Origin: Nitrosomonadales bacterium
Lineage (GTDB): Bacteria > Pseudomonadota > Gammaproteobacteria > Burkholderiales > Gallionellaceae
Direction of reading: 5' to 3'
Assembly (NCBI GenBank): GCA_023259055.1
Contig: JAHFQZ010000001.1
Coordinates: forward strand, 496,001-560,000
Length of the DNA stretch: 64,000 nt
Numbering within the stretch: the stretch's first letter is position 1; every line of letters starts with the position of its first letter. The position numbers and the translations under genes were made by a program. Of this stretch, positions 1-15,700 are shown one piece after another. A model generated the notes under the pieces. That model had not been told where the DNA came from and did not search any database. It was given only the letters and a program-made list of their open reading frames with translations.

Positions 1-401
1 GCGCGGCGAAACATGATGCGCTTTTCCAGCTGTGCAGTAATGCTGTCGGCGATTAACTGCGCATCAACTTCCGGCTTGCGCACTTCTTCAATCGCCAACT
101 CAACTGATTGAAGACCCATGCGCCTGCGTAATTCAGCGCGCAACGACTCGATATCCTCGCCTTTTTTGCCAATAACCATGCCGGGGCGCGCGGTGTAAAT
201 AGTCACCTTGGCGTTTTTGGCAGGGCGCTCAATAACCACCTTGGATACTCCGGCAGATGCCAGTTTCTTTTTCAGGAAAGCACGAACTTCGATATCCTTG
301 AGCAGCAATCCGGCAAAATTCTTGCTGTTTGCAAACCACTTGGAATCCCAGTTCTTACGAACGCATAACCGGAAACCGGTTGGATGAATTTTCTGTCCCA
401 T
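1..401 (-). CDS. rpsC: 30S ribosomal protein S3 (partial, C-terminus beyond window)
   Basis: Small-subunit protein S3, which binds 16S rRNA in the head and lines the mRNA entry tunnel. Only the first 133 residues are inside the window; the 3' end runs off the left edge. The start is the ATG at 401, giving the typical N-terminus [12 protein letters not shown]. The type II KH domain is visible, with its GKKG loop at residues 78-81. It follows rplV by 9 nt in the S10 operon. The identification is secure and the truncation is only the window edge. Confidence 0.97.
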   Translation of the reverse strand, partial: MGQKIHPTGFRLCVRKNWDSKWFANSKNFAGLLLKDIEVRAFLKKKLASAGVSKVVIERPAKNAKVTIYTARPGMVIGKKGEDIESLRAELRRRMGLQSVELAIEEVRKPEVDAQLIADSITAQLEKRIMFRR

Positions 402-410
402 AATCTACCT

Positions 411-743
411 TTAGCTCCCAACGCTGATCGTAATGTGACAAGTTTGTTTTTCCAAACGATTGCCCTGCCCCTTGGCTTTTGCGATAAAACCTCTTCCGGA
501 TGCCGCCTTATCAACGTAAATAGCTTTCACCTTCAGCTCATCAATATCGGCACCGTCGTTATGTTCAGCATTCGCAATCGCAGAATCGAGAGCCTTCTTG
601 ATGATACCTGCGGCCTTCTTCGGGCTGAAGTTCAAAATGTTGAGCGCTTGCGCCACCGGCAAACCACGAATCTGATCAGCCACTAAACGGCCCTTTTGCG
701 CGGAAAGATGAATCTTTTTTGCAACTGCAATAGTCGTCGTCAT
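411..743 (-). CDS. rplV: 50S ribosomal protein L22
   Basis: Large-subunit protein L22, whose extended beta-hairpin reaches the peptide exit tunnel and contacts all 23S rRNA domains. The 110-residue length is the normal family length. The sequence has the expected basic N-terminal half ([16 protein letters not shown]) and the C-terminal tunnel loop with the [12 protein letters not shown] segment. It lies between rpsS and rpsC with 9-nt gaps on both sides, the conserved S10 operon order. Confidence 0.97.
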   Translation of the reverse strand: MTTTIAVAKKIHLSAQKGRLVADQIRGLPVAQALNILNFSPKKAAGIIKKALDSAIANAEHNDGADIDELKVKAIYVDKAASGRGFIAKAKGQGNRLEKQTCHITISVGS

Positions 744-752
744 AATTTCCTC

Positions 753-1034
753 TTATTTCTTGACCACTGCTTTTTTATCAGCAGAATGGCCCTTGAAAGT
801 ACGCGTCAGGGAAAACTCACCCAACTTATGGCCCACCATATTTTCGGATATATACACCGGAATATGCTGCTTTCCGTTGTGCACCGCAATTGTCAGGCCT
901 ACAAACTCGGGCAACACCGTAGAACGTCGCGACCATGTTTTCACCGGGCGTTTATCGCTAGTCGCACGCACCGTCTCAATTTTCTTGAGCAAGTGTGCGT
1001 CAACAAATGGGCCTTTTTTAATTGAACGTGCCAT
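753..1034 (-). CDS. rpsS: 30S ribosomal protein S19
   Basis: Small-subunit head protein S19, which with S13 contacts tRNA and 16S rRNA. The 93 residues match the family. It starts [16 protein letters not shown] and carries the conserved core segments [15 protein letters not shown] and [13 protein letters not shown]. It follows rplB by 13 nt and is co-transcribed in the S10 operon. Confidence 0.97.
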   Translation of the reverse strand: MARSIKKGPFVDAHLLKKIETVRATSDKRPVKTWSRRSTVLPEFVGLTIAVHNGKQHIPVYISENMVGHKLGEFSLTRTFKGHSADKKAVVKK

Positions 1035-1047
1035 ATTTTTCTACCCC

Positions 1048-1875
1048 TTAAACCTGAAAGCGACGGCGCACGATCATTCCGCTTGTGCGCTTGTTACGAC
1101 GTGTGCGGAAGCCTTTTGCAGGCACACCCCACGGGCTGACCGGATGACGCCCAGCGGCTGTCTTGCCTTCGCCGCCGCCATGTGGGTGATCGACCGGGTT
1201 CATGACTACACCGCGGACGGTTGGGCGGACACCGCGCCAACGCATAGCGCCAGCCTTGCCGATGGATCGCAGACTATGTTCTGAATTACCCACCTCACCC
1301 AAGGTAGCCTTACAATCGATGTGCACTTTGCGAATTTCGCCAGAACGCAAACGTAATTGCGCATAGCTGCCTTCACGTGCCAGCAATTGCACGGATGTGC
1401 CGGCAGAGCGCGCCAACTGCGCGCCTTTGCCAGGCAACATTTCGATGCAGTGTATGGTCGAGCCGACCGGAACGTTGCGCAAAGGCAATGCATTACCCGG
1501 TTTGATAGGCGCTTCCGAACCGCTCACCAAAGATGTGCCGACTGCAACACCTTTAGGCGCAATGATGTAACGGCGCTCACCATCGGCGTAACACAACAAT
1601 GCCAAGTTAGCGCTACGATTTGGATCATATTCCAGTCGCTCTACAGTCGCCGGAATGCCATCCTTGTCGCGCTTGAAATCCACCAGGCGATAATGCTGCT
1701 TATGACCGCCACCCATATGACGCGTGGTGATGTGTCCGTTGTTGTTACGGCCCGCAGTCCTGTTTTGCTTTTCCAGTAATGCTGCGACTGGTTTGCCCTT
1801 ATGCAGGTCTGGATTGACAACGCGCACAACGGCACGCTGCCCCGGGGTTGTTGGTTTTAGTTTAATCAATGCCAT
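1048..1875 (-). CDS. rplB: 50S ribosomal protein L2
   Basis: Large-subunit protein L2, needed for subunit association and the peptidyl-transferase centre. The start is the ATG at 1875 ([14 protein letters not shown]), giving 275 residues. An open frame continues 25 codons upstream, but that part has no family similarity and runs into rplW. The conserved C-terminal segment [14 protein letters not shown], which contains the histidine important for peptidyl transfer, is intact, and the basic tail ends in VRRRFQV. It lies 5 nt downstream of rplW. Confidence 0.97.
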   Translation of the reverse strand: MALIKLKPTTPGQRAVVRVVNPDLHKGKPVAALLEKQNRTAGRNNNGHITTRHMGGGHKQHYRLVDFKRDKDGIPATVERLEYDPNRSANLALLCYADGERRYIIAPKGVAVGTSLVSGSEAPIKPGNALPLRNVPVGSTIHCIEMLPGKGAQLARSAGTSVQLLAREGSYAQLRLRSGEIRKVHIDCKATLGEVGNSEHSLRSIGKAGAMRWRGVRPTVRGVVMNPVDHPHGGGEGKTAAGRHPVSPWGVPAKGFRTRRNKRTSGMIVRRRFQV

Positions 1876-1880
1876 GATGA

Positions 1881-2198
1881 TTATCCTTGCTCGCTTGCAG
1901 CAAAATTGATTTCCTGACCGGCAGTAAGGCATACATAAGCCTTTTTCCAATCGTTGCGACGACCGATGATACGCCCGCTACGCTTGACCTTACCCTTGAC
2001 GCATGCCACTTGAACGCTTTCCACGTTCACCTTGAACATCATTTCAACGGCGGCCTTGATTTCAGGCTTGGTTGCGTCAGTTGCGACACGGAATATTACT
2101 TGATCATTTTTTTCAGCAACATAAGTCGCTTTTTCGGAGATTTGCGGAGCGAGTAACACTTTCATCAAACGCTCTTGACTGAATTGTTGCGTACTCAT
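1881..2198 (-). CDS. rplW: 50S ribosomal protein L23
   Basis: Large-subunit protein L23 at the exit tunnel, docking site for trigger factor and the signal recognition particle. It has 105 residues. The core segments are [12 protein letters not shown] near the N-terminus and [21 protein letters not shown] near the C-terminus. The ATG overlaps the rplD stop by 4 nt, implying translational coupling. The family core begins near residue 12, so the first ten residues are a short extension or a slightly long start choice. Confidence 0.95.
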   Translation of the reverse strand: MSTQQFSQERLMKVLLAPQISEKATYVAEKNDQVIFRVATDATKPEIKAAVEMMFKVNVESVQVACVKGKVKRSGRIIGRRNDWKKAYVCLTAGQEINFAASEQG

Positions 2199-2818
2199 GC
2201 GAACATCTCCTCAATTTTAGCCACCGCATTGCGCGTCACAATCACGTTTGGAAAACGCACCAAGCTTACCGGGTCGGCTTGGTTAGCTTCAAGCACCAGC
2301 ACGTTAGGCAGATTGCGCGAAGATAAATACAAATTTTCATCCACATTGTCGGTGATAATCAACAGACGGCCATCCAGCCCCATCCCCTTGATCTTTTGCG
2401 CCAGCAACTTGGTCTTGGGCGCATCAATGGTCAAACTGTCCACTACTACAAGGCGATTCTCGCTGACCAGCTTCGACAAGATCGAAGCAAAACCCGCACG
2501 ATACATCTTGCGATTAATTTTCTGGGTGTAATTCTCTTCGCCCGTGTTCGGGAAAATCTTGCCGCCTCCGCGCCACAGTGGGCTGGATGCCATACCGGCA
2601 CGCGCACGACCGGTACCTTTTTGGGCAAATGGCTTGCGGGTGCTCTTTGCGATTTCGCTACGACCCTTTTGCTTGCTGTTACCGGCACGCGCATTCGCCT
2701 GATAAGCGGTGACCAACTGGTGCACCAAGTCTTCGTTGTATTCGCGGCCAAACAATTCATCGGACGCGCTCAGATTTGCGGTCGCCTGGCCTTTATCGTT
2801 AATGACTTTAAGTTCCAT
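2195..2818 (-). CDS. rplD: 50S ribosomal protein L4
   Basis: Large-subunit protein L4, a tunnel-lining protein. In E. coli it is also the feedback regulator of the S10 operon. The start at 2818 ([11 protein letters not shown]) gives 207 residues; the frame is open upstream but that region codes for rplC. The central tunnel-loop segment [14 protein letters not shown] is conserved. It overlaps rplC by 1 nt and rplW by 4 nt, so the three genes are tightly coupled. Confidence 0.96.
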   Translation of the reverse strand: MELKVINDKGQATANLSASDELFGREYNEDLVHQLVTAYQANARAGNSKQKGRSEIAKSTRKPFAQKGTGRARAGMASSPLWRGGGKIFPNTGEENYTQKINRKMYRAGFASILSKLVSENRLVVVDSLTIDAPKTKLLAQKIKGMGLDGRLLIITDNVDENLYLSSRNLPNVLVLEANQADPVSLVRFPNVIVTRNAVAKIEEMFA

Positions 2819-3462
2819 TACGCACCTGCCTTCACTGCGGGACGCACGATTATGCTGCTGTTTATGCAACCCGGAACAGCGCCTTTGACCAGCAGCAATT
2901 GACGGGCAACATCAACACGCACGACCTGTAAATTTTGCACGGTTCTTTGCACATCACCAAGATGGCCGGTCATCCGCTTGCCGGGGAACACGCGGCCCGG
3001 ATCCTGCGCCATACCGATAGAACCAGGCACGTTATGCGACTTGGAGTTTCCGTGCGATGCACGACCCGATTTAAAATGATGGCGTTTGATAGTGCCGGCG
3101 TAACCCTTACCTTTGGATACACCTGTCACATCTACGAGTTGCCCCACCTGAAAAATTTCCACACTGACCACAGAACCTGCTTGCAGGCCAGTCAGTTGTT
3201 CAGGGGATACGGTAAATTCTTTTAGTGCACTCCCCGCTTCCACACCAGCCTTGGCGTAATGTCCGGCGGCAGCCTTGCTGACGCGACCGGGACGACGTAC
3301 TCCGTGTGCCAATTGCACAGCAGTGTAGCCATCGGTACCTGCGGATTTAACCTGAGTGACACGATTATTGGACACTTCCAGCACAGTTACCGGCAACGAA
3401 GAACCGTCATCGGTAAATACGCGGGTCATGCCAATCTTGCGACCGACAAGTCCTAAGCTCAT
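2818..3462 (-). CDS. rplC: 50S ribosomal protein L3
   Basis: Large-subunit assembly protein L3. It has 214 residues, beginning [16 protein letters not shown]. The central extension reaching toward the peptidyl-transferase centre is present ([28 protein letters not shown]); its glutamine is the residue methylated by PrmB in E. coli. It follows rpsJ by about 100 nt. Confidence 0.97.
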   Translation of the reverse strand: MSLGLVGRKIGMTRVFTDDGSSLPVTVLEVSNNRVTQVKSAGTDGYTAVQLAHGVRRPGRVSKAAAGHYAKAGVEAGSALKEFTVSPEQLTGLQAGSVVSVEIFQVGQLVDVTGVSKGKGYAGTIKRHHFKSGRASHGNSKSHNVPGSIGMAQDPGRVFPGKRMTGHLGDVQRTVQNLQVVRVDVARQLLLVKGAVPGCINSSIIVRPAVKAGA

Positions 3463-3565
3463 ATTAATTTCCTCTTGTTAAGGGGTTGACTACAATTGGT
3501 CAACCGATTCTTTACTACCGCCAACTCTACAAATACCCGGCACAACGATTACCGGGGCTAAACAA

Positions 3566-3877
3566 TTACTGCAACTTGATTTCCACATCGACACCTGCTG
3601 GCAAATCCAGCTTCATCAGCGCATCTACTGTCTTATCGGTAGGGTCTACGATGTCCATCAAACGCAAATGGGTGCGAATTTCAAACTGATCGCGCGAAGT
3701 CTTGTTGACGTGCGGTGAACGCAGCACATCGAAACGCTCAATCTTGGTTGGCAACGGCACGGGGCCATTTACCACCGCGCCGGTACGCTTTGCTGTTTCA
3801 ACAATTCGCGCGGCCGACTGGTCGATCAAACGATAGTCAAACGCCTTGAGGCGAATGCGAATTTTTTGACTTTGCAT
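3566..3877 (-). CDS. rpsJ: 30S ribosomal protein S10 / NusE
   Basis: S10 is a small-subunit head protein and, as NusE, a transcription antitermination factor pairing with NusB (encoded at 61.0-61.5 kb). The start at 3877 ([19 protein letters not shown]) gives 103 residues, exactly the E. coli length. A further 5 codons are open upstream but run into the Shine-Dalgarno-like AAGAGAAG. It is the first gene of the S10 cluster. The 100 bp upstream toward tuf contains a short GCGGC-AAT-GCCGC hairpin but no convincing separate promoter, so read-through from tuf is likely. Confidence 0.97.
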   Translation of the reverse strand: MQSQKIRIRLKAFDYRLIDQSAARIVETAKRTGAVVNGPVPLPTKIERFDVLRSPHVNKTSRDQFEIRTHLRLMDIVDPTDKTVDALMKLDLPAGVDVEIKLQ

Positions 3878-3978
3878 AATCTTCTCTTGCATTTACGCGG
3901 CAATGCCGCTGGTTTAAAGAACAAAATCGCGTGATCCATACCTGTGATTCGAACCCCGCGAGGGCGCGCATTGTAGCC

Positions 3979-5169
3979 TTACTCAATAATCTTTGCAACC
4001 ACGCCGGCACCGACGGTACGTCCGCCTTCGCGAATCGCAAAGCGCAATCCCTCTTCCATCGCGATCGGGTTGATCAGGTTGACGGTAATGCTGACGTTGT
4101 CGCCCGGCATGACCATTTCAGTGCCTGCCGGCAATTCAACTGCGCCGGTCACATCGGTGGTGCGGAAATAGAACTGCGGACGGTAACCCTGGAAGAACGG
4201 TGTATGACGCCCGCCTTCGTCTTTGCCCAGCACGTAGATCTCCGCAGTGAACTTGGTGTGCGGGGTGATGGAGCCGGGCTTGGCCAATACCTGGCCGCGT
4301 TCGACTTCTTCACGCTTGGTGCCGCGCAGCAGCACGCCGACGTTGTCGCCTGCCTGGCCCTGGTCGAGCAGCTTGCGGAACATTTCCACGCCGGTGCAGG
4401 TGGTCTTGAGCGTTGGTTTGATGCCGACGATTTCCAGTTCTTCGCCGACCTTGACGATGCCGCGTTCGATACGACCGGTTACCACGGTGCCGCGACCGGA
4501 GATCGAGAAGACGTCTTCTACCGGCATCAGGAAGGCGCCGTCCAGGGCGCGCTTGGGTTGCGGGATGTAGCTGTCAAGCGCTTCGGCCAAACGGAAGATG
4601 GAGGGTTCGCCCAAGTCGCCTTGGTCGCCTTGCAGCGCCTTGAGTGCGGAGCCTTTGATGATAGGGATGTCGTCGCCGGGAAATTCGTATTTGGAGAGCA
4701 GTTCGCGCACTTCCATTTCAACCAGCTCAAGCAGCTCCTCGTCGTCAACCATGTCGCATTTGTTCATAAACACGATGATGTAAGGCACGCCAACCTGGCG
4801 TGCCAGCAGGATGTGCTCACGGGTTTGCGGCATCGGGCCGTCGGCGGCGGATACCACCAGGATGGCTCCGTCCATCTGGGCGGCGCCGGTAATCATGTTC
4901 TTGATGTAGTCGGCGTGGCCCGGGCAGTCTACGTGGGCGTAGTGGCGGTTGGCTGTCTCGTATTCCACGTGCGCGGTGTTGATGGTGATGCCGCGCGCCT
5001 TTTCTTCCGGTGCAGCGTCAATCTGGTCGTAAGCCTTGGCTTCGCCGCCAAATTTCTTGGACAGTACGGTGGTGATCGCTGCGGTCAATGTGGTCTTGCC
5101 GTGATCCACGTGGCCTATCGTGCCTACGTTGACGTGCGGTTTGGTGCGTTCAAATTTACTCTTTGCCAT
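3979..5169 (-). CDS. tuf: Elongation factor Tu (copy 1, str operon)
   Basis: EF-Tu delivers aminoacyl-tRNA to the ribosomal A site using GTP. The 396 residues include the P-loop GHVDHGKT at 19-26, the DCPGH switch II motif near residue 81 and the NKCD guanine-specificity motif near 136. It sits 23 nt after fusA and before rpsJ, the tufA position. The protein is identical to that of the second copy at 20398-21588. The DNA differs from copy 2 by one silent base (4009), and similarity stops at the stop codon and 3 nt upstream of the start, which points to gene conversion. Confidence 0.98.
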   Translation of the reverse strand: MAKSKFERTKPHVNVGTIGHVDHGKTTLTAAITTVLSKKFGGEAKAYDQIDAAPEEKARGITINTAHVEYETANRHYAHVDCPGHADYIKNMITGAAQMDGAILVVSAADGPMPQTREHILLARQVGVPYIIVFMNKCDMVDDEELLELVEMEVRELLSKYEFPGDDIPIIKGSALKALQGDQGDLGEPSIFRLAEALDSYIPQPKRALDGAFLMPVEDVFSISGRGTVVTGRIERGIVKVGEELEIVGIKPTLKTTCTGVEMFRKLLDQGQAGDNVGVLLRGTKREEVERGQVLAKPGSITPHTKFTAEIYVLGKDEGGRHTPFFQGYRPQFYFRTTDVTGAVELPAGTEMVMPGDNVSITVNLINPIAMEEGLRFAIREGGRTVGAGVVAKIIE

Positions 5170-5192
5170 GATAATCGCCCTTTAAATCAAAA

Positions 5193-7286
5193 TTATTTTT
5201 TGCTCATAATTGCTTCGGCAACATTCTTCGGTGCCTCGGAATAATGCTTGAATTCCATCGTGTATGTCGCACGACCTTGCGTTGCAGAGCGCAACGCAGT
5301 GGAATATCCAAACATTTCCGCCAGCGGTACTTCCGCCCTCACCACCTTGCTGCCGCCCGCCATATCGTCCATGCCTTGCACCATGCCGCGACGTGAGGAA
5401 AGGTCGCCCATCACCGTACCGGTATAGTCTTCCGGGGTCTCCACTTCGACCGACATCATCGGCTCGAGCAACACAGGACTGGCCTTGCGCATCCCATCCT
5501 TGAACGCCATCGAAGCCGCCATCTTGAAGGCGTTTTCGTTGGAATCCACATCGTGGTAAGAACCGTCAAATAACGTGCACTTCACATCCACTACAGGGAA
5601 ACCCGCCAGCACGCCATTCGGCAACGTTTCACGCAAGCCCTTCTCGACTGCCGGGATGTATTCACGGGGAACAGTCCCACCCTTGATCGCATCGATAAAT
5701 TCAAAACCCTTGCCCGCCTCATTCGGCTCCATCTTGATCCACACGTGACCATACTGGCCACGTCCACCGGACTGTTTGACAAACTTGCCTTCGATTTCGA
5801 CCGGCTTCCTGATCGCTTCGCGGTAAGCAACTTGCGGTGCCCCCACATTAGCTTCAACGCCGAACTCACGCTTCATGCGATCTACCAGAATTTCCAGATG
5901 CAATTCGCCCATACCGGAAATGATCGTTTGACCGGATTCTTCATCGGTACGAACGCGGAACGACGGGTCTTCCTGCGCCAAGCGATTCAGCGCGAGCCCC
6001 ATCTTTTCTTGGTCGACCTTGGTCTTGGGTTCAACCGCCACGTGAATCACCGGTTCCGGGAATACCATGCGCTCCAGAATAATTTCCTTGGCCGGATCAC
6101 ACAATGTATCTCCGGTGGTGGCTTCTTTCAGGCCTACCGCTGCGGCGATGTCGCCTGCGAACACTTCCTTGATTTCTTCGCGCTCATTTGCATGCATCAG
6201 CAGGATGCGGCCGACACGCTCCTTACGCCCCTTGATTGGGTTGTAAATGGTATCGCCCGATTTCAACATTCCGGAATAGACGCGGAAGAAAATCAATTGG
6301 CCGACAAACGGATCCGTCATAATCTTGAATGCCAAACCGGCGAACGGCTCGTCATCACTGGCCTTGCGCTCGCCAACGGAGCCATCTGGCAATTCGCCCT
6401 TGACCGGGGGAATGTCAGTTGGCGCAGGCAAATATTCAATCACCGCATCCAGCATGGCCTGAACGCCCTTATTCTTGAATGCCGAGCCACACAGCATCGG
6501 CACGATTTCGCTGGCGATAGTACGGGTGCGCAGGCATTGCTTGATTTCGGCCTCGGTCAAGTCTCCGCCTTCAAGGTACTTGTTCATGACCTCTTCATTG
6601 GCCTCTGCTGCTGCCTCTACCATTTTCCCACGCCATTCCTTGGCGGTTTCCAGCAGATTCGCAGGAATATCACGCAGCTCAAACTTCATACCCTGCGATG
6701 CTTCGTCCCAATAGATAGCCTTCATGCGCACCAAGTCAATTACGCCTTCAAACTTTTCTTCGGCACCAATAGGTATTTGAATAGGAACCGGGTTGGCGCG
6801 CAGGCGAGTGCGCATTTGCTCGTACACCTTGAAAAAGTTTGCACCTTGGCGATCCATTTTGTTCACAAAAGCCAAGCGCGGCACACCATATTTGTTAGCC
6901 TGACGCCACACCGTTTCGGATTGCGGCTGCACACCGCCCACAGCGCAATACACCATACAAGCGCCATCCAGCACACGCATGGAGCGTTCCACCTCAATGG
7001 TAAAATCCACGTGCCCAGGAGTATCAATAATATTGATGCGATGCTCGGGGAAAGTTTTATCCATCCCCTTCCAGAAGCATGTGGTCGCCGCAGAGGTAAT
7101 GGTAATGCCGCGCTCTTGCTCTTGCTCCATCCAATCCATGATGGCAGCGCCGTCATGAACTTCGCCGATTTTATGGCTCACTCCGGTGTAGAACAGAACA
7201 CGTTCGGTGGTAGTAGTCTTGCCTGCGTCAATATGCGCGCTGATACCGATATTGCGATAACGCTCAATGGGGGTTTTACGTGCCAC
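5193..7286 (-). CDS. fusA: Elongation factor G
   Basis: EF-G is the GTPase that drives translocation on the ribosome and ribosome recycling with RRF. It has 697 residues with the P-loop AHIDAGKTT near residues 17-25, DTPGH near 88 and NKMD near 142, followed by the G', II, III, IV and V domains. The C-terminal segment [21 protein letters not shown] is conserved. It lies between rpsG and tuf in the str operon. Confidence 0.98.
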   Translation of the reverse strand: MARKTPIERYRNIGISAHIDAGKTTTTERVLFYTGVSHKIGEVHDGAAIMDWMEQEQERGITITSAATTCFWKGMDKTFPEHRINIIDTPGHVDFTIEVERSMRVLDGACMVYCAVGGVQPQSETVWRQANKYGVPRLAFVNKMDRQGANFFKVYEQMRTRLRANPVPIQIPIGAEEKFEGVIDLVRMKAIYWDEASQGMKFELRDIPANLLETAKEWRGKMVEAAAEANEEVMNKYLEGGDLTEAEIKQCLRTRTIASEIVPMLCGSAFKNKGVQAMLDAVIEYLPAPTDIPPVKGELPDGSVGERKASDDEPFAGLAFKIMTDPFVGQLIFFRVYSGMLKSGDTIYNPIKGRKERVGRILLMHANEREEIKEVFAGDIAAAVGLKEATTGDTLCDPAKEIILERMVFPEPVIHVAVEPKTKVDQEKMGLALNRLAQEDPSFRVRTDEESGQTIISGMGELHLEILVDRMKREFGVEANVGAPQVAYREAIRKPVEIEGKFVKQSGGRGQYGHVWIKMEPNEAGKGFEFIDAIKGGTVPREYIPAVEKGLRETLPNGVLAGFPVVDVKCTLFDGSYHDVDSNENAFKMAASMAFKDGMRKASPVLLEPMMSVEVETPEDYTGTVMGDLSSRRGMVQGMDDMAGGSKVVRAEVPLAEMFGYSTALRSATQGRATYTMEFKHYSEAPKNVAEAIMSKK

Positions 7287-7355
7287 GGTGGATGCCTAAC
7301 TATTATCTGGTTAAAACTGCTGTCGTCTAATTAAATGTGTAATCTGATTAGATTA

Positions 7356-7826
7356 TTAGAAACGGAAGTGCGAAAACGCCTTGTTCGCCTCAGCCATACG
7401 GTGCACTTCCTCACGCTTCTTCACCGCACCACCGCGACCTTCAGATGCATCTATCAGCTCACCAGCCAGACGCATACCCATGGACTTTTCACCGCGCTTG
7501 CGCGCTGCCTCGCGCAACCAGCGCATTGACAATGCCATACGCCGCGACGGACGGACTTCCACCGGCACCTGATAGTTCGCACCGCCGACACGGCGGCTTT
7601 TCACTTCAACTTGCGGCTTGGCATTAGTCAAAGCAAGATTAAACACCTCAATCGCATCCTTGCCGGTCTTCTTGACGATTTGCTCCAGCGCGCCGTACAG
7701 GATGCGCTCGGCAACCGACTTCTTGCCTGCGGTCATCAATACGTTTACGAACTTGGACAAATCCTGGTTGCCGAATTTTGGATCTGGCAGGACATCGCGT
7801 TTGGGGACTTCTCTACGTCTTGGCAT
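7356..7826 (-). CDS. rpsG: 30S ribosomal protein S7
   Basis: S7 is the primary 16S rRNA-binding protein of the head domain. In E. coli it represses the str operon by binding the rpsL-rpsG intercistronic RNA. It has 156 residues ([21 protein letters not shown]) and the conserved helical core with [19 protein letters not shown]. It lies 48 nt downstream of rpsL. Confidence 0.97.
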   Translation of the reverse strand: MPRRREVPKRDVLPDPKFGNQDLSKFVNVLMTAGKKSVAERILYGALEQIVKKTGKDAIEVFNLALTNAKPQVEVKSRRVGGANYQVPVEVRPSRRMALSMRWLREAARKRGEKSMGMRLAGELIDASEGRGGAVKKREEVHRMAEANKAFSHFRF

Positions 7827-7874
7827 AGCTACCTCAGTTTATTTTTGGCTCGAAATAATTACTAATACTTACAA

Positions 7875-8252
7875 TTACGCTTTTTTGGCGCGCTTCGCAC
7901 CGTACTTGGAGCGAGCCTGCTTACGATCTTTCACGCCCGCAGTATCCAAACTACCGCGCACCATGTGGTAACGCACGCCAGGCAAATCCTTAACGCGACC
8001 GCCGCGCAGCAACACTACCGAGTGCTCCTGCAAGTTGTGGCCTTCACCGCCGATGTAGCTGATCACCTCGAAACCGTTGGTCAAGCGTACCTTGGCCACT
8101 TTTCGCAGCGCTGAGTTGGGCTTCTTCGGAGTAGTGGTATATACACGCGTACATACTCCGCGCTTTTGGGGAGAACCCGCCAGAGCTGGCACTTTGCTTT
8201 TTTCTACGATTGCAACCCGCGGCTTGCGAATCAACTGGTTAATAGTTGGCAT
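7875..8252 (-). CDS. rpsL: 30S ribosomal protein S12
   Basis: S12 controls decoding accuracy at the A site. The 125 residues include the loops [19 protein letters not shown] and [13 protein letters not shown]. These carry the lysines whose substitution gives streptomycin resistance in other bacteria; both are wild-type here. It is the first gene of the str operon, preceded by its own promoter and by the rpoC terminator. Confidence 0.97.
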   Translation of the reverse strand: MPTINQLIRKPRVAIVEKSKVPALAGSPQKRGVCTRVYTTTPKKPNSALRKVAKVRLTNGFEVISYIGGEGHNLQEHSVVLLRGGRVKDLPGVRYHMVRGSLDTAGVKDRKQARSKYGAKRAKKA

Positions 8253-8271
8253 TTTCTACACATCCTAAATA

Positions 8272-8299
8272 ATTCTAAAGTTTCGTTAAACATCGTCAA
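8272..8299 (-). promoter_or_regulatory. Sigma-70 promoter of the rpsL-rpsG-fusA-tuf operon
   Basis: On the minus strand a -35 box TTGACG (8294-8299) and a -10 box TAGAAT (8272-8277) are separated by 16 bp. They sit about 20 bp upstream of rpsL and directly downstream of the rpoC terminator, so the str operon can be transcribed independently of rpoBC. Confidence 0.75.
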
Positions 8300-8301
8300 A
8301 T

Positions 8302-8346
8302 AAAAAACGCCGTCGCAGCAAGACAATAATTCATCCGCTGCGACGG
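8302..8346 (-). terminator. Rho-independent terminator after rpoC
   Basis: On the minus strand a perfect 10-bp stem (CCGTCGCAGC pairing with GCTGCGACGG, arms 8337-8346 and 8310-8319) is closed by a 17-nt loop. It is followed by a short CG and a run of six T residues. It lies 18 nt past the rpoC stop, directly before the rpsL promoter. Confidence 0.88.
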
Positions 8347-8364
8347 GAAAAAAGGTTGCGAATT

Positions 8365-12600
<4,236 letters not shown>

Positions 12601-12701
12601 GTGAGACTCCAAGTAGTGAATGACAGTCGTTAGTCGTTGGTTGTCCGATAAAGCCGTGTAACGGCAATACCAACCAGCGGCTACCTACTTACGTCTAGCA
12701 A

Positions 12702-15700
12702 CTAATGTCTTACCAAATCCATATCGATCGCCAATGAACGAATTTCCTTGATGACCACATTGAAAGATTCCGGCATACCGGCATCGATCTTGTGTTCGCC
12801 CTTGACGATGCTTTCGTAAACCTTGGTGCGTCCCGCCACATCGTCCGACTTAACCGTGAGCATTTCCTGCAGGGTATAAGCTGCGCCGTAGGCTTCCAGA
12901 GCCCACACTTCCATTTCACCGAAGCGCTGGCCACCAAACTGCGCCTTACCGCCCAACGGCTGTTGCGTCACCAGGCTGTAGGGTCCGGTAGAACGCGCGT
13001 GCATCTTGTCATCCACCAAGTGGTGCAACTTCAAAATGTGTTTGTAGCCTACAGTTACCTGGCGATCAAACGCCTCTCCAGTGCGGCCATCGTGCAGCGT
13101 TGCCTGGCCTGACACCGGCAAATCTGCCAGAGCCAGCATATACTTGATTTCTTCCTCGCTGGCTCCGTCAAACACCGGTGTCGCAAATGGCACACCATGC
13201 TTCAGGTTGCGGCACAACTCGATTATTTCATCGTCAGTGAATGACTCCAGATCAACGGTCTGTCCATTGTGATGATTGTAAATCTTGTTGAGTAATTTAC
13301 GGACCTCCGTAATCTTGGCGTTGGTTTGCAGCATGTCGTCGATCTTCTTGCCCAAGCCTTTGGCCGCCCACCCCAAATGCGTTTCCAGAATCTGCCCGAT
13401 GTTCATCCGCGAAGGTACGCCGAGCGGGTTCAGCACCACATCCACCGGTGTGCCATCAGCCATGTATGGCATATCTTCCACTGGCACGATACGCGAGACC
13501 ACTCCCTTGTTGCCGTGGCGGCCGGCCATCTTGTCGCCAGGCTGCAGGCGGCGCTTCACCGCAACATACACCTTGACCATCTTCTGCACGCCGGCTTGCA
13601 ATTCATCGCCTTGCGTCAGCTTCTTCTTCTTCAGCTCAAACGCAGCATCAAATTCAGCTCGTTTTTGCGCCATGCTTTCCTTGACTTGCTCCATCTGGGC
13701 AGCCACCTCGTCATTAGCGACGCGAATATCGAACCATTGGTGGGGGTCGATACTATGCAAGTAGTCTTTGCTCAGTTTGGTGCCCTTGACCAGCTTCTTG
13801 GGTCCGCCGTTAGCCACTTTGTTGTGCAACAACTTTTCCATACGCGCAAACACGTCGATTTCAACGATACGCATCTGGTCAGACAGATCCTTCCTGTAGC
13901 GATTCAGTTCATCGTCAATGATCTGCTGAGCGCGCTTGTCGCGTTGCAGGCCTTCGCGTGTGAATACCTGCACATCGATCACTGTTCCCGAGCTGCCGGT
14001 CGGCACACGCAAGCTGGTATCCTTCACGTCCGATGCCTTTTCGCCGAAAATCGCGCGCAGCAATTTTTCTTCGGGCGTCAATTGTGTTTCGCCCTTGGGT
14101 GTCACCTTGCCGACCAGCACGTCACCAACCGCGACTTCAGCACCGATATGCACGATGCCGCATTCGTCCAGGCGCGCCAATTGCCCCTCGGCCAGATTCG
14201 GGATATCGCGGGTAATTTCTTCAGGTCCCAACTTGGTATCGCGGGCAGCGACCGTCAATTCTTCGATATGGATGGAAGTGAAACGATCTTGCGCAGAAAC
14301 ACGCTCTGAAATCAAAATTGAATCTTCGTAGTTGTAGCCATTCCATGGCATGAATGCGACCAGCATGTTCTGGCCGAGAGCCAGCTCGCCCATGTCAGTT
14401 GAAGCGCCGTCAGCCACCACGTCACCACGCGCAATTACATCGCCAACCTTGACCAGTGGTCGCTGGTTGATGTTGGTGTTCTGGTTGGAACGGGTGTATT
14501 TGGTCAGATTGTAAATATCCACACCAACTTCACCGGCAGTAGTTTCTTCGTCGTTGACGCGTACCACAATACGGGCTGCATCCACATAATCGATGCGACC
14601 ACCGCGCCAGGCTTGTACTGTTGTACCGGAGTCAACTGCCACGGTACGCTCAAGGCCGGTACCCACCAGCGGCTTTTCCGCGCGCAGGCAAGGTACGGCT
14701 TGGCGCTGCATGTTGGCGCCCATCAAGGCACGGTTGGCATCGTCATGCTCGAGGAACGGAATCAGCGAAGCTGCTACCGAAACCACCTGCGAAGGTGACA
14801 CGTCCATGTATTCCATCTGGTCAGGGGCAGCCAGAACAAATTCGTTGTGGTGCCGAGCCGACACGATGTCGTTGGTGAAGTGGCCTTTCTTGTCCAGTTC
14901 AGCATTCGCCTGAGCAATGGTAAATTTCCCTTCTTCAATCGCGGACAAATAATCGACCTCGTCAGCCACTTTTCCTTTGGTCACCTTGCGGTATGGTGTT
15001 TCGATAAAGCCATACTCGTTGGTGCGCGCATACAACGCCAGCGAGTTAATCAGGCCGATGTTCGGACCTTCCGGCGTTTCGATTGGGCACATGCGTCCGT
15101 AGTGGGTCGGATGCACGTCGCGCACCTCGAATCCCGCTCTTTCACGAGTCAGACCTCCAGGCCCCAGCGCAGAAATACGGCGCTTGTGGGTGATCTCGGA
15201 CAACGGATTGGTTTGGTCCATGAACTGCGACAACTGGCTGGAACCGAAGAATTCCTTGACGGCAGCAGAGATCGGCTTGGCATTGATCAGGTCATGCGGC
15301 ATCAGGTTGTCGGTTTCGGCTTGGCCGAGACGTTCCTTGACGGCGCGTTCCACGCGCGCCAAGCCAGCACGGAACTGGTTTTCAGCCAACTCACCCACAG
15401 CGCGGACACGACGATTACCGAGATGATCGATGTCGTCAATTTCACCACGCCCGTTGCGCAGCTCAACCAGAATCTTCACCACTTCAACGATGTCGTCGTT
15501 GGACAAGATTGCAGCGCCAGTCAGCTCCTCGCGCCCGACACGGCGATTGAATTTCATACGTCCGACGGAAGACAAATCGTAGCGTTCTTCATTGAAGAAC
15601 AGCCCGTTGAACAGGTTCTCAACCGCTTCCTCCGTTGGAGGCTCGCCGGGACGCATCATGCGGTAGATCGCAACGTGCGCAGTCCACTGGTCGGTCGTCT

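Noticed and set aside
3930..3965. TTCGAATC with flanking GC bases between tuf and rpsJ, looking like a tRNA T-arm
   Set aside because: The flanking five-base strands do not pair and no anticodon or acceptor stem is present, so it is not a tRNA; at most a remnant.
3931..5244. Long plus-strand open frame (437 codons) opposite tuf, and its twin at 20341-21723
   Set aside because: It is the antisense shadow of the highly biased tuf codons; both copies are nearly the same only because the tuf genes are the same. No ribosome site or family similarity.
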